A stretch of 64,000 nt of DNA from Methylobacterium sp. Leaf125 (GTDB lineage: Bacteria; Pseudomonadota; Alphaproteobacteria; Rhizobiales; Beijerinckiaceae): contig NZ_LMNU01000002.1 in assembly GCF_001423085.1 (NCBI RefSeq), positions 62,001 through 126,000 on the forward strand, in the 5' to 3' direction. Within the stretch, counting starts at the first letter, position 1; each line of letters starts with the position of its first letter. The position numbers were made by a program, and so were the translations under genes. A model generated the notes under the pieces. That model was not told where the DNA came from and ran no database searches. It saw only the letters and a list, made by a program, of their open reading frames with translations. Shown piece after piece: positions 1 through 8,049 of this stretch.

Positions 1-744
1 GCGGGTCCAAGCCCCGTAGAGGAGGAGCCCCGCCACGAATTCCGGCAGGCGCAGCAGGGGGTTGTACTTGATGGCCTGGGCCAGCAGCACCGGGCCGGCG
101 CCCCCCGCCTCCGGATCGATGAGCGAGACGCCGGGGGCGTAGCGCGCGAAGGCGAGGGCGGTCCCGGCGGTCAGGGCCATCCAGGCGGCGAGGGTCAGCC
201 GCGCGGTGCGGCCGGGCGCCCGGCGCGCCAGGGGCAGCAGGAGGGGAAACAGGGCGTAGAAGACCACCTCCACCGAGATCGACCAGCTCGGGCAGTCGAG
301 GGCGCAGGCGGCCCCCGGCACCCAGGCGTGCAGGCCCAGCGGCGCTAGCACCGCGCTCGCGGCCATCAGCCCCTGCAGGGGCTGGGTGGACTTCGCCACC
401 CAGGCGGCGAACCAGGGCAGGGCGAGGACGAGGCAGACCAGGTAGACCGGGTAGACCCGCGCCACCCGGGCCCAGGCGAAGCGCGCGCGGGCGGCGCGGT
501 CGGTCAGGTCCACGTCCCGGTAGGTATGGGCCAGGATGAAGCCCGAGAGCAGGAAGAAGAAGGTCACCCCGGAATAGCCGAGGCGCACCGCCTCGGGGAT
601 CGCCGCATCGGCGAAGAAGAAGGTCGCGTAGTGGAACGCCACCACGTAGGCGGCGGCCACGAAGCGCAGGGCGGTGAGCGCGTGCAGCGGCGCCGCCGGC
701 GGATGGGCGGGCGGCGGATGGGCGGACGGGGAGGGGGCGCTCAT
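1..744 (-). CDS. Acyltransferase family 3 membrane protein (partial, C-terminus outside window)
   Basis: Reading the minus strand from an ATG at 744 gives about 248 residues that stay open to the window edge, so the 3' end is missing. After a Pro/Ala/His-rich start the protein has the family 3 signature: an ALRFVAA...FHY segment near residue 25 (His of the catalytic region), then VTFFFLLSGFIL, then several hydrophobic helices. These integral membrane enzymes (OafA/NodX type) transfer acetyl or other acyl groups onto cell-surface sugars. The start codon overlaps the stop of the upstream O-antigen ligase gene (ATGA), so the two are probably co-transcribed and act on the same polysaccharide. The substrate cannot be told from sequence. 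Confidence 0.85.
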   Translation of the reverse strand, partial: MSAPSPSAHPPPAHPPAAPLHALTALRFVAAAYVVAFHYATFFFADAAIPEAVRLGYSGVTFFFLLSGFILAHTYRDVDLTDRAARARFAWARVARVYPVYLVCLVLALPWFAAWVAKSTQPLQGLMAASAVLAPLGLHAWVPGAACALDCPSWSISVEVVFYALFPLLLPLARRAPGRTARLTLAAWMALTAGTALAFARYAPGVSLIDPEAGGAGPVLLAQAIKYNPLLRLPEFVAGLLLYGAWTR

Positions 745-2060
745 CGCGGGGACTCCGCGACGACCTGCCCGGCGGCCCCGAAGCGCAGGCCGAAGACCGA
801 GAGGGCGACGAGGAAGAACAGCGCGTTGGTGGCCTGGTAGAACACCGACTCGAAGACCCCCACCATCAGGCCGAACAGCCAGATCCGCAGGAAGAGCAGC
901 CGCAGGGGGTCGAGGGCGGGGCCGGCCTCGGACCGGCGCTGGGCCTGGAGGTCGGAGAGGGGGGCCAGCACCATCCACCACACCGTGAGGGCGAGGCCCG
1001 GCAGGCCGCTCTCCAGGGCGGTGTTGAGGTAGCCGTCATGGGCGTCGGTGGCGCGGTTGACCCAGGTCGTGGCATCGCCGCCGCCGCCGTAGAACACGCT
1101 CTCCCAGAAGGCGCCGTAGCCGAAGCCGGTGACGGGCTTCTTGGCGATGTTGTCGAGGGCGAAGCGCCAGATCTCGGTGCGGCCAGTATAGGTCGGGTCG
1201 GTGGCCAGGCCCGCCACCAGGGCGCCAAGGCCCGACGACATCACCGAGCCCACGGTGAGCAGGAGCAGCAGCCCCAAGGGCCCGAGGAGCACCAGGCGGC
1301 GCCAGGCACCCGAGGCCGAGAGGGTGCAGGCCCAGGTCAGGCCGAGCACCGCCGGGGTCATGAGCAGGGAGGTCTTGGCGTTGGTGAAGACGAGAAACAC
1401 GCCCGCCAGCACCACGACCGCAGAGCCCAGGAGGCGCTGGCCCATGCCGGCCCAGAACAGCCCGACGATGATGAACAGGCTCATGGCCGCGCCGGCGCCG
1501 TTCTTGTGGGAGAAGACGCCGCGCCAGCTGCCCGCATGTTCGGGCTCGATCAGGTCGAGGGCGGTGTGCATGGCGCGCTCGGGCACCAGCACGAGGCCGA
1601 GGTAGCAGGTCGCCAGCACGAGGAGGACGGTGCCACCGAGGACGTGGGCGAACTGGCGCGCGTCGCGGGCGAGCACCAGTACGCTCACCACCCCGCCGAA
1701 CATGATGACGAGGGAGACGAGGCGCCGCGCCGAGACCGCGGGCTCGATCGAGAGGACGGTGGAGACGCCGATCCAGGCCAGCATCGCCAGGATGGGCAGG
1801 GTGGCCAGGGGGCGCAGGGCCTCGCGCCCGCGCCAGGCGAGCACCGCCACCGCGATGCCCGCCATGACCAGGAACAGCACCTGGTTGACGAGGTTGCCGC
1901 CGGCCCGCGAGGCGGCGTTCTCCGCCGCCGTCCCGTCGAGGAAGGGATCGGCTCCGATCAGCATGAAGAGCAGGATCGCGCCCATCGCCCCCATGCGCAG
2001 GGCATCGGGGAGATCCGCCCGCCGCGTCGCGCCCGCGCCGGTGGCGATGCCCGTCGTCAT
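741..2060 (-). CDS. O-antigen ligase/polymerase family membrane protein
   Basis: A 439-residue protein with about ten hydrophobic segments. Near residue 340 it has the Wzy/WaaL-like periplasmic loop motif AHDGYLNTALESGLPG, preceded by a GFGYGAFWE segment. Both are typical of the O-antigen ligase / exopolysaccharide polymerase superfamily, which joins polysaccharide units carried on undecaprenyl diphosphate. The ATG at 2060 has a GGAG seven bases upstream, so it is preferred over an in-frame GTG at 2075. Its stop overlaps the acyltransferase start. Ligase and polymerase members cannot be separated by sequence alone. The pairing with an acyltransferase suggests exopolysaccharide or O-antigen assembly. 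Confidence 0.8.
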   Translation of the reverse strand: MTTGIATGAGATRRADLPDALRMGAMGAILLFMLIGADPFLDGTAAENAASRAGGNLVNQVLFLVMAGIAVAVLAWRGREALRPLATLPILAMLAWIGVSTVLSIEPAVSARRLVSLVIMFGGVVSVLVLARDARQFAHVLGGTVLLVLATCYLGLVLVPERAMHTALDLIEPEHAGSWRGVFSHKNGAGAAMSLFIIVGLFWAGMGQRLLGSAVVVLAGVFLVFTNAKTSLLMTPAVLGLTWACTLSASGAWRRLVLLGPLGLLLLLTVGSVMSSGLGALVAGLATDPTYTGRTEIWRFALDNIAKKPVTGFGYGAFWESVFYGGGGDATTWVNRATDAHDGYLNTALESGLPGLALTVWWMVLAPLSDLQAQRRSEAGPALDPLRLLFLRIWLFGLMVGVFESVFYQATNALFFLVALSVFGLRFGAAGQVVAESPR

Positions 2061-2190
2061 GGTCCACTCCCGCACTCGAGGGCCGGCAAGGTCGTTCAGT
2101 TCCGAGGTCGCGCACTTTAGATTCGCCGGTGCCGCCCGCTAGGCGCGCAGAATACGTTTAAGAACGCGGAAAGGACCGGCGCGGCCCGGC

Positions 2191-2898
2191 TCAGGGCCCG
2201 GTCGGTCCCCAGGAGACGATGTCGGTCGCCCCGGTGATCGCGCCCACGATGCGCTCCCGCTCGGCCCGGCCGGCAGCGAGGCGCCCCCGCACGGCCGCCA
2301 GCACGGCCGGGCCGGCGGCGGTGGGCGTACCGGCGGCGAAGGGCGGGGCGGGCGCGTATTCGAGGCCGAGCTGGATCGCCTCCGCCGCCGGCCGCCCGGA
2401 GAGCTCGGCCGCCAGGGTCAGGGCGAAGTCGATCCCGGCGGTGACGCCGCCGCCCGTGAGGAGGTTGCCGTCGCGCACCACCCGCTCGGAGACCGGGATC
2501 GCCCCGAAGGCCGCCAGGAGGTCGAGGCTGGCCCAGTGGGTGGTGGCGCGCCGGCCCCGCAGGAGCCCGGCCGCCCCGAGCACCAGGGCCCCGGTGCAGA
2601 CGGAGGTGACGTAGCGGGCCCCCTCCGCTTGCTCGCGCAGGAAGGCCAGGACCGCCGCATCCTGCATCAGCGGGTTCACCCCGAGGCCGCCGGGCACGCA
2701 GACGACGTCGAGCTGCGGGCAGTCGGCCATGGCCAGCGTCGGGGCGAGCACGAGGCCGGTGGAACTCGTCACCGGTCCCCGGTCGGCGGCCACGAGATGG
2801 ACCCGCGCTTCCGGGATTCCGACGAAGACCTCGTAGGGCGCGGTCAGGTCGAGCTGTTGGACGTCGGGGAAGGTCAGAAGGCCGATCTCGAGGGGCAT
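2191..2898 (-). CDS. inhA: Isonitrile hydratase-like DJ-1/PfpI family protein
   Basis: 235 residues of the DJ-1/PfpI fold. The nucleophile-elbow segment SVCTGALVLGAAGLL puts the cysteine at residue 101, followed by Thr102, and Asp17 lies in the N-terminal DLTAPYEVF segment. Cys101, Thr102 and Asp17 are the positions reported as catalytic in Pseudomonas isonitrile hydratase, which hydrates isocyanides to N-substituted formamides. The length also fits. The gene is divergent from a GlxA-type regulator whose N-terminal half is related to this enzyme, and 57 bases separate the two starts. The substrate is not proven, because other DJ-1 proteins share the scaffold. Confidence 0.75.
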   Translation of the reverse strand: MPLEIGLLTFPDVQQLDLTAPYEVFVGIPEARVHLVAADRGPVTSSTGLVLAPTLAMADCPQLDVVCVPGGLGVNPLMQDAAVLAFLREQAEGARYVTSVCTGALVLGAAGLLRGRRATTHWASLDLLAAFGAIPVSERVVRDGNLLTGGGVTAGIDFALTLAAELSGRPAAEAIQLGLEYAPAPPFAAGTPTAAGPAVLAAVRGRLAAGRAERERIVGAITGATDIVSWGPTGP

Positions 2899-2955
2899 CG
2901 GGCTGTCTCCGGGTGTCTGGACAGGACGACCCTAACCCGGCAGGCTCTGGCCGAA

Positions 2956-4122
2956 ATGACAACGAGACCTCGTTTCCTGCCAGAGCGCATCGCGGACGAA
3001 CCGCTCCGCGTATCCCTCCGTCCAGAATCCCGCCGCCGCGAATCCCTCTGCGACCAATCCCGTCGCATCGAGATCCTCGCCTTCCCGGGGGTGCAGCTGC
3101 TCGACGTGTCGGGGCCGCTCCAGGTATTCGCCACCGCGAACGACCTCTTCGCCACGACCGACGACCGCGCGGGCGCCGGCCCGGCGCCCTATGTCCTGCG
3201 GGTGGCGGCGGCGGGCGGCGGCGTGGTCCGGAGCTCCGCCGGGCTCGGCCTCGCGACGGAGCCGCTGCCGCAGGCGGATGCCCCCGTCGACACCCTCGTG
3301 GTCGCCGGCGGGCGCGGCGTCGACGGGGCGATCGCGGACGGGCTGCCGGCCTGGGTCGCCGCCCGGGCGCCCCAGGCCCGGCGTGTGGCCTCCGTCTGCA
3401 CCGGCGCCTTCCTGCTCGGGGCGGCCGGCCTCCTCGACGGGCGCCGGGCCGTGACCCACTGGACCCGCTGCGCCGCGCTCGCGCGGCGCCATCCGGAGGT
3501 CCGGGTCGAGCCCGACCCGATTTTCATCCGGGACGGCGCGGTCTGGACCTCCGCCGGGGTGACGGCGGGCATCGACCTGGCCCTGGCCCTGGTGGAGGCC
3601 GATCTCGGACAGGCCGCGGCCCTGGCGGTCGCCCGCCACCTCGTCGTCTTCCTGAAGCGCCCGGGCGGCCAGGCCCAGTTCAGCACCGTCCTGTCGCAGC
3701 AGGTGCTGTCGCCCGTGCCGGGCGGCGCCCGCTTCGAGGCGCTCCAGGCCTGGATCGCCGACCACCTCGCCGAGGACCTCACCGTGCCGCGCCTGGCCGA
3801 GGCGGCCGGCATGAGCCCGCGCGGCTTCGCCCGGCACTACCGGGCGGCCACGGGGCTGACCCCCGCCCGCGCCCTGGAGCGCCAGCGGGTCGAGGCCGCC
3901 CGGCGGCTCCTGGCCGAGACCGCGCTGCCGGTGAAGCGCATCGCGGCGCGCTGCGGCTTCGGTTCCGAGGAGACCCTGCGGCGCAGCTTCCTCCGCCACG
4001 TGGCGGTGGCGCCCGCGGCCTACCGCCAGCGGTTCCGCGCGGCCGGGGCCGGGGCGGAGTCGGGGGCGGGGCAGGGCGCGCCGGTTGCGGCGGCCGGCGC
4101 CCCTACGAAACCGGGGATTTGA
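2956..4122 (+). CDS. GlxA family (AraC-type) transcriptional regulator with DJ-1/PfpI sensor domain
   Basis: 388 residues from the ATG at 2956. Residues about 37-215 form a DJ-1/PfpI domain (RRIEILAFPGVQLLDVSGPLQ at its start, SVCTGAFLLGAAGLL around the elbow cysteine, THW after it). Residues about 255-350 form a double helix-turn-helix AraC domain (RLAEAAGMSPRGFARHYRAATG and later VKRIAARCGFGSEETLRRSF). Such regulators sense small molecules, often nitrogenous, through the PfpI domain. It is divergent from the isonitrile-hydratase-like gene and is the obvious candidate to control it. The first 36 residues are encoded partly by a 15 bp tandem repeat and precede the domain, so the true start is less certain than the rest. 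Confidence 0.85.
   Translation: MTTRPRFLPERIADEPLRVSLRPESRRRESLCDQSRRIEILAFPGVQLLDVSGPLQVFATANDLFATTDDRAGAGPAPYVLRVAAAGGGVVRSSAGLGLATEPLPQADAPVDTLVVAGGRGVDGAIADGLPAWVAARAPQARRVASVCTGAFLLGAAGLLDGRRAVTHWTRCAALARRHPEVRVEPDPIFIRDGAVWTSAGVTAGIDLALALVEADLGQAAALAVARHLVVFLKRPGGQAQFSTVLSQQVLSPVPGGARFEALQAWIADHLAEDLTVPRLAEAAGMSPRGFARHYRAATGLTPARALERQRVEAARRLLAETALPVKRIAARCGFGSEETLRRSFLRHVAVAPAAYRQRFRAAGAGAESGAGQGAPVAAAGAPTKPGI
2995..3069. repeat. Degenerate 15 bp tandem repeat at the 5' end of the GlxA-type gene
   Basis: Four clear 15-base units (3010-3024, 3025-3039, 3040-3054, 3055-3069), mostly of form RAATCCCNCCGNCGC, with a weaker unit at 2995-3009. In frame they encode five-residue blocks of Arg/Glu/Ser before the DJ-1 domain begins. 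Confidence 0.65.
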
Positions 4123-4246
4123 CATTCCCGGCCGCATCATCGACACCGCCGGCCTCGCGGCATCGGCCGGAATCATCGACCGGATTCCTGGGGCCGGGTG
4201 CCGGTCCGGAGCCGCGTATGTCCCCCCTGACGGCCCATCCGCCCGC

Positions 4247-6151
4247 ATGACCGACCGTGCCACCGTGCCCCGCCCGGCCCGCGGGGACGCCTTCGCGTTC
4301 CCGGACACCCTCCTGTCCGCCGCGGCCCGGAGCCATGCCTGGGCCTGCGCCCTCCTGGTGGCCCTCTGCCTCGTCTGCTTCCTGCCCGGCCTCGCCTCGC
4401 TCCAGCCGATGGACCGCGACGAGCCGCGCTTCGCCCAGGCCTCCAAGCAGATGCTGGAGACCGGCGACCTCGTCGACATCCGCTTCCAGGCGGAGGCCCG
4501 GCACAAGAAGCCGGTGGGCATCTACTGGGCCCAGGCCGCGGTGGTCGGCGCCGCCGAGGCGCTCGGGGTGCCGAACGCCCGCACCACCATCGGTCTCTAC
4601 CGCATCCCGTCCCTGCTGGGCGCCATCGGGGCGGTGCTCCTCACCTACTGGTCGGCCCTGGTCTTCCTGCCCCGGCGGGGCGCGTTCCTCGCCGCCGCCC
4701 TGTTCGGGGCCTGCGTCGTGCTCTCGGCCGAGGCCCGCCTCGCCAAGACCGACGCGCTGCTCTGCGCCTGCGCGGTGGCGACCTTCGGCGGCCTCGCCCG
4801 CGCCTGGCTCCGCCGCGAGCGAACGGACGGGCATACGACCGGAGAACATGGGGCCAGAGAACATGGGGCCGGAGAGCATGAGGCCGGAGGGCACGGCGTC
4901 GCGGGGCCCCTCGACACCGCCACGGTGCTGGCCTTCTGGCTCGGCCTCGCCCTCGGCATCCTGATCAAGGGCCCGATGGTGCCGCTGTTCTGCGGCCTGC
5001 CGGCCCTGATCCTCTCCGTCCGCTGGCGCTCCGCCCGCTGGCTCGGCGCCCTGCGGCCCGGCCTCGGCCTGCCGCTGACCCTGCTGATCGTGGCGCCCTG
5101 GTTCGCGGCCATCACCTGGAAGAGCGGCGGCGCCTTCTACGGGGAGGCGGTGGGCCATGACATGCTGAGCAAGGTCCAGGGCGGCTCGGAGAAGCACTTC
5201 GCCCCGCCCGGCGCCTACCTGGTGGCGTTCTTCGGCACCTTCTGGCCCGGCGCGGCCTTCGCGGCGCTGAGCGCGCCCTTCGCCTGGGGCTACCGGCGCG
5301 AGCCCGCCATCGCCTTCCTCCTCGCCTGGATCGTGCCGACCTGGATCCTGTTCGAGATCGTGCCGACCAAGCTGCCGCACTACGTGCTGCCGCTGATGCC
5401 GGCCATCGCCATCCTCACCGTGCGGGCGCTGGCCGCCGGCGCCCTGCACCCCGAGCGCCGCGGCGCGCGCCTCACCGCCGGGCTCGTGGTGCTGATCCCC
5501 GTCGGCCTCACCCTCGGCCTCTCGGCCTTCGCCTGGACCTACGACCGGACCCTGCCCTGGGCCGGACTGCCCCTGCTGCTCGGCGCCAGCGCCGTGGCGG
5601 CCCTGGCCTGGCACGCCTTCGCCCGCGGCCTGCCCGAGCGCGCCCTCGGCCTCGGCATCCTGGCCGCGATGCTGCTCTCGCCGGCCGTGTTCGGCCTGAC
5701 CCAGCCGGTGATGGCCGCCCTCAAGGTCTCGCCCCGCCTCGCGGCGCTCCGCGAGGCCGTGCCCTGCCCCCGGCCGGCCGTGGCCAGCCTCGGCTACCGC
5801 GAGCCGAGCTTCGTCTTCCTGATCGGCACCGACCTCGCCATGCTCGGCACCGGCACCGAGGCCGTCGAGTTCCTCAAGGGGCCGAAGTCGCCGAACGGCG
5901 CAGGTTCGCCGAAGGGCGCAAGTTCGCCGAACGGTGCAAATTCGCCGAACGGTGCAAGTTCGCCGAACAGTGAAGGTCCGCGCCCGGGCGACGGCTGCCG
6001 CCTCGTCTACGTGGAAGGCCGGTTCGCGGCGGAGTTCGCCGCGGCGGCCGCGGCGGCCGGTCTGGCGCCGAACCGGGTCGGCACCGTTTCGGGCTTCAAC
6101 ATCAACGGCGGACGCCGGGTCGACCTCTCGGCCTACGCGGTGACGCCCTGA
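4247..6151 (+). CDS. ArnT-like glycosyltransferase (GT83, lipid-linked sugar to lipid A or other acceptor)
   Basis: 634 residues with about a dozen transmembrane helices. The N-terminal periplasmic loop MDRDEPRFAQASKQMLETGD carries the Asp-Glu pair typical of GT-C enzymes, and HKKPVGIYWAQ follows. Both are hallmarks of the ArnT/PMT family, which moves a sugar from undecaprenyl phosphate to an acceptor such as lipid A. It starts an operon with a GT2 enzyme and a LABN protein. Two loops contain low-complexity tandem repeats (4827-4901 and 5885-5974) that are not part of the family. An in-frame upstream start at 4085 exists, but it would overlap the regulator gene. The transferred sugar is unknown. 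Confidence 0.85.
   Translation: MTDRATVPRPARGDAFAFPDTLLSAAARSHAWACALLVALCLVCFLPGLASLQPMDRDEPRFAQASKQMLETGDLVDIRFQAEARHKKPVGIYWAQAAVVGAAEALGVPNARTTIGLYRIPSLLGAIGAVLLTYWSALVFLPRRGAFLAAALFGACVVLSAEARLAKTDALLCACAVATFGGLARAWLRRERTDGHTTGEHGAREHGAGEHEAGGHGVAGPLDTATVLAFWLGLALGILIKGPMVPLFCGLPALILSVRWRSARWLGALRPGLGLPLTLLIVAPWFAAITWKSGGAFYGEAVGHDMLSKVQGGSEKHFAPPGAYLVAFFGTFWPGAAFAALSAPFAWGYRREPAIAFLLAWIVPTWILFEIVPTKLPHYVLPLMPAIAILTVRALAAGALHPERRGARLTAGLVVLIPVGLTLGLSAFAWTYDRTLPWAGLPLLLGASAVAALAWHAFARGLPERALGLGILAAMLLSPAVFGLTQPVMAALKVSPRLAALREAVPCPRPAVASLGYREPSFVFLIGTDLAMLGTGTEAVEFLKGPKSPNGAGSPKGASSPNGANSPNGASSPNSEGPRPGDGCRLVYVEGRFAAEFAAAAAAAGLAPNRVGTVSGFNINGGRRVDLSAYAVTP
4827..4901. repeat. 15 bp tandem repeat inside the ArnT-like gene
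   Basis: Units at 4842-4856, 4857-4871 and 4872-4886 follow GAGARCATGRGGCCR, with degenerate flanking units. They encode EHGAR/EHGAG/EHEAG blocks, a His-rich hydrophilic insert between predicted membrane helices. Confidence 0.75.
5885..5974. repeat. 18 bp tandem repeat inside the ArnT-like gene
   Basis: Five 18-base units encode KSPNGA, GSPKGA, SSPNGA, NSPNGA and SSPNSE in the C-terminal soluble part of the ArnT-like protein. The unit bears no relation to the 15 bp repeat in the same gene. Confidence 0.85.
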
Positions 6152-6172
6152 CCCTCCTCGGATCGAACACCC

Positions 6173-6898
6173 ATGCGCCTCTCCGTGATCATCCCGGTGA
6201 AGGACGAGGCCGGCAACATCGCGAGCCTCGTCGCCGAACTCGAGACCGCCTGCGCGACCCTGGCGCCCTTCGAGGTGATCTACGTCGATGACGGCTCCAC
6301 CGACGGCACCGCCGAGGCCCTGCGGGCGGCCCGGGTCGGCCGGCCCTGGCTGCGGGTGCTCAGCCACGACCGCACCGCCGGCAAGGCGGCCGGCATCCGC
6401 AGCGGCATCGCGCTGGCCCGGGCGCCGGTCTGCGCCCTGATGGACGGCGACGGCCAGAACGACCCGGCCTTCCTGGAGTCCCTGCTCGAGGCCATCGAGG
6501 CGGGCGGCGCGCGGGTCGGCCTCGCCCAGGGCCAGCGCGTCGGACGCAAGGACGGGCGGCTGAAGAGCCTCCAGTCGCGCATCGCCAACGGGGTCCGGGT
6601 CCGCATCCTGAAGGACGCCACCCGCGACACCGGCTGCGGCTACAAGCTCGTGCGCCGGGACGTCTACCACACGCTCCCGTTCTTCGACGGGCAGCACCGC
6701 TTCATGCCGGCCCTCGTCGCCCGCGAGGGCTTCGGCGTGGTCCACCGCGACGTGGTCGACCGGCCGCGCTTCACCGGCACCTCGAAATACGGCCTGTTCG
6801 ACCGCCTCTGGGTCGGGCTCCTCGACCTCGCCGGGGTGTGGTGGCTGATCCGGCGCAAGCGGGTCACCCCGCGGGTCACGGACGTGACGGGAGCCTGA
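6173..6898 (+). CDS. GT2 family glycosyltransferase (polyprenyl-phosphate sugar synthase type)
   Basis: 241 residues with a complete GT-A fold: VIIPVKDEAGNI at the N-terminus, VIYVDDGSTDGT (nucleotide-binding Asp) near residue 40, and LMDGDGQNDP (DXD metal site) near residue 90. It resembles dolichol-phosphate mannose synthase and ArnC-type enzymes, which load a sugar onto a polyprenyl phosphate at the cytoplasmic face. The C-terminus has one short hydrophobic stretch (GLLDLAGVWWLI) and not the two helices of ArnC. It lies 21 bases after the ArnT-like gene and 3 bases before the LABN gene, so it probably makes the donor used by the GT83 enzyme. Confidence 0.85.
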   Translation: MRLSVIIPVKDEAGNIASLVAELETACATLAPFEVIYVDDGSTDGTAEALRAARVGRPWLRVLSHDRTAGKAAGIRSGIALARAPVCALMDGDGQNDPAFLESLLEAIEAGGARVGLAQGQRVGRKDGRLKSLQSRIANGVRVRILKDATRDTGCGYKLVRRDVYHTLPFFDGQHRFMPALVAREGFGVVHRDVVDRPRFTGTSKYGLFDRLWVGLLDLAGVWWLIRRKRVTPRVTDVTGA

Positions 6899-6901
6899 GC
6901 C

Positions 6902-7243
6902 ATGCTGATCCAGCTCGCCGAGGACGTGCGCGGCTACGTCTACGACGTCTTCGTCACCCGCTTCGATGCCTGGCTGGTCTTCGGCATCCTGGCCCAGGCG
7001 GTGTTCGGCGCCCGCTTCGTGGTGCAGTGGCTCGCCTCCGAGCGGGCGGGCAAGAGCGTGATGCCCCTGGCCTTCTGGTTCCTCTCCATCGCGGGCGGCC
7101 TGATGACCCTGGTCTACGGCCTCGTGCGGCGCGAGCCGGTGATCATCTTCGGACAGGCCCTCTCGACCTTCATCTACCTGCGCAACGTCGTCCTGATCCT
7201 GCGCGAGCGCCGCGCCGCCCGGGCCGGTGCCCCGGCGCGATGA
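6902..7243 (+). CDS. LABN-domain small membrane protein (lipid-A-disaccharide synthase N-terminal-like)
   Basis: 113 residues with about three hydrophobic helices and the LABN pattern GARFVVQWLASERAGKSVMPLAFWFLSIAGG...IFGQALSTFIYLRN. The domain is named after an extension found on some LpxB proteins, but here it stands alone and lacks the LpxB catalytic part. The spacing of conserved Gln, Pro and aromatic residues recalls PQ-loop/SWEET-type half transporters. I infer it may help flip the lipid-linked sugar between the GT2 and ArnT-like steps. Its stop overlaps the next start (ATGA). Confidence 0.8.
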   Translation: MLIQLAEDVRGYVYDVFVTRFDAWLVFGILAQAVFGARFVVQWLASERAGKSVMPLAFWFLSIAGGLMTLVYGLVRREPVIIFGQALSTFIYLRNVVLILRERRAARAGAPAR

Positions 7244-7833
7244 CGCCGCTGCCGCCCTTCCACGACGACCTCGCGGCGGCGCTCGCCGAGGTCTGGCGCC
7301 TGCTGGAAGACGGGCCGCGCTTGCGCCGCAACGCCTTCCACATGCCGGCGCTGGCCACCGTCGACGCGCGGGGACACCCGCAGGTGCGCACCGTGGTGCT
7401 GCGCGCGGCCGACCCGGTGGCCGGAGCCCTGCGCTTCCACTGCGACCGCCGCTCCGACAAGGCGTCCGAGATCGCCGCCTCGGGGATCGCGGCCCTGCAC
7501 GGCTACGATTCCGACGCGAAGATCCAGATCCGCGCCGCCGGCCCCGCGACGCTCCACACCGACGACGCCCTCGCGGAGGCCGCCTGGGCCGGCGCGATGG
7601 CGATGAGCCGGGTCTGCTACGGCGCCGACCCCGCCCCCGGGGCGGTGCTGCCCACGGGCGATGCCTACACCCTGCCGGATGCCGAGGCGGCCGTGAGCCT
7701 GGGCCGGCCGAACTTCTGCGCCGTGGTGGTCACGCTCGCCCGCCTCGAATTCCTCTACCTCGACCGGCGCGGCCACCGGCGGGCCGCCTGGACGCGGGCC
7801 GACGGCTGGCGCGGGGTCTGGCTGGCGCCCTGA
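7240..7833 (+). CDS. Pyridoxamine 5'-phosphate oxidase-like flavin-binding protein
   Basis: 197 residues matching the split-barrel FMN-binding family: PALATVDARGHPQVRTVVLRA, then RFHCDRRSDKASEI, which lines the FMN phosphate site, and a C-terminal LDRRGHRRAAW. Genuine PdxH proteins end in a conserved Arg/Leu-Pro tail not seen here, so it is safer to call it a general PNPOx-family flavoprotein. The start ATG overlaps the LABN stop, so it is translationally coupled to the sugar-transfer operon, although no functional link is evident. Confidence 0.75.
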   Translation: MTPLPPFHDDLAAALAEVWRLLEDGPRLRRNAFHMPALATVDARGHPQVRTVVLRAADPVAGALRFHCDRRSDKASEIAASGIAALHGYDSDAKIQIRAAGPATLHTDDALAEAAWAGAMAMSRVCYGADPAPGAVLPTGDAYTLPDAEAAVSLGRPNFCAVVVTLARLEFLYLDRRGHRRAAWTRADGWRGVWLAP

Positions 7834-7860
7834 GGGCACGCCCCGTCCGGGCGGCCCGGA

Positions 7861-7921
7861 CACGGGGAGGCGGCCCGCCGCCGGTTCGGCCACGGGGACG
7901 CGGCCCCGCCGCCGGTTCGGC
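7861..7921. repeat. 30/31 bp tandem duplication
   Basis: Units 7861-7890 and 7891-7921 begin CACGGGGASGCGGCCC and end GCCGCCGGTTCGGC, differing by one inserted C and one substitution. Partial matches flank both sides. It lies directly after the PNPOx-like gene. Confidence 0.8.
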
Positions 7922-8024
7922 GCGGGGGAGGGCCAGAGAAACCCGATGCGAAACGGGAGACGCGGGACGCCGCGAGACCACGTTTTCGAAACTGCTATGC
8001 CGGTCCCCCGGCGTCCCTCGGCCC

Positions 8025-8049
8025 GGCCCCCTGCGGGGCCGATCCTTTT
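8025..8049 (+). terminator. Possible rho-independent terminator after the ArnT-GT2-LABN operon
   Basis: GGCCCC-CTGC-GGGGCC hairpin (8025-8040) followed by GATCCTTTTC. The stem is short and the T-run is broken, and it lies about 190 bases past the last stop, so the call is weak. Confidence 0.35.

Noticed and set aside
4103..6745. An 880-codon open frame on the minus strand
   Set aside because: It is antisense to the ArnT-like and GT2 genes, has Gly/Ala/Arg/His-rich composition with no motif, and is a shadow frame typical of very GC-rich DNA.
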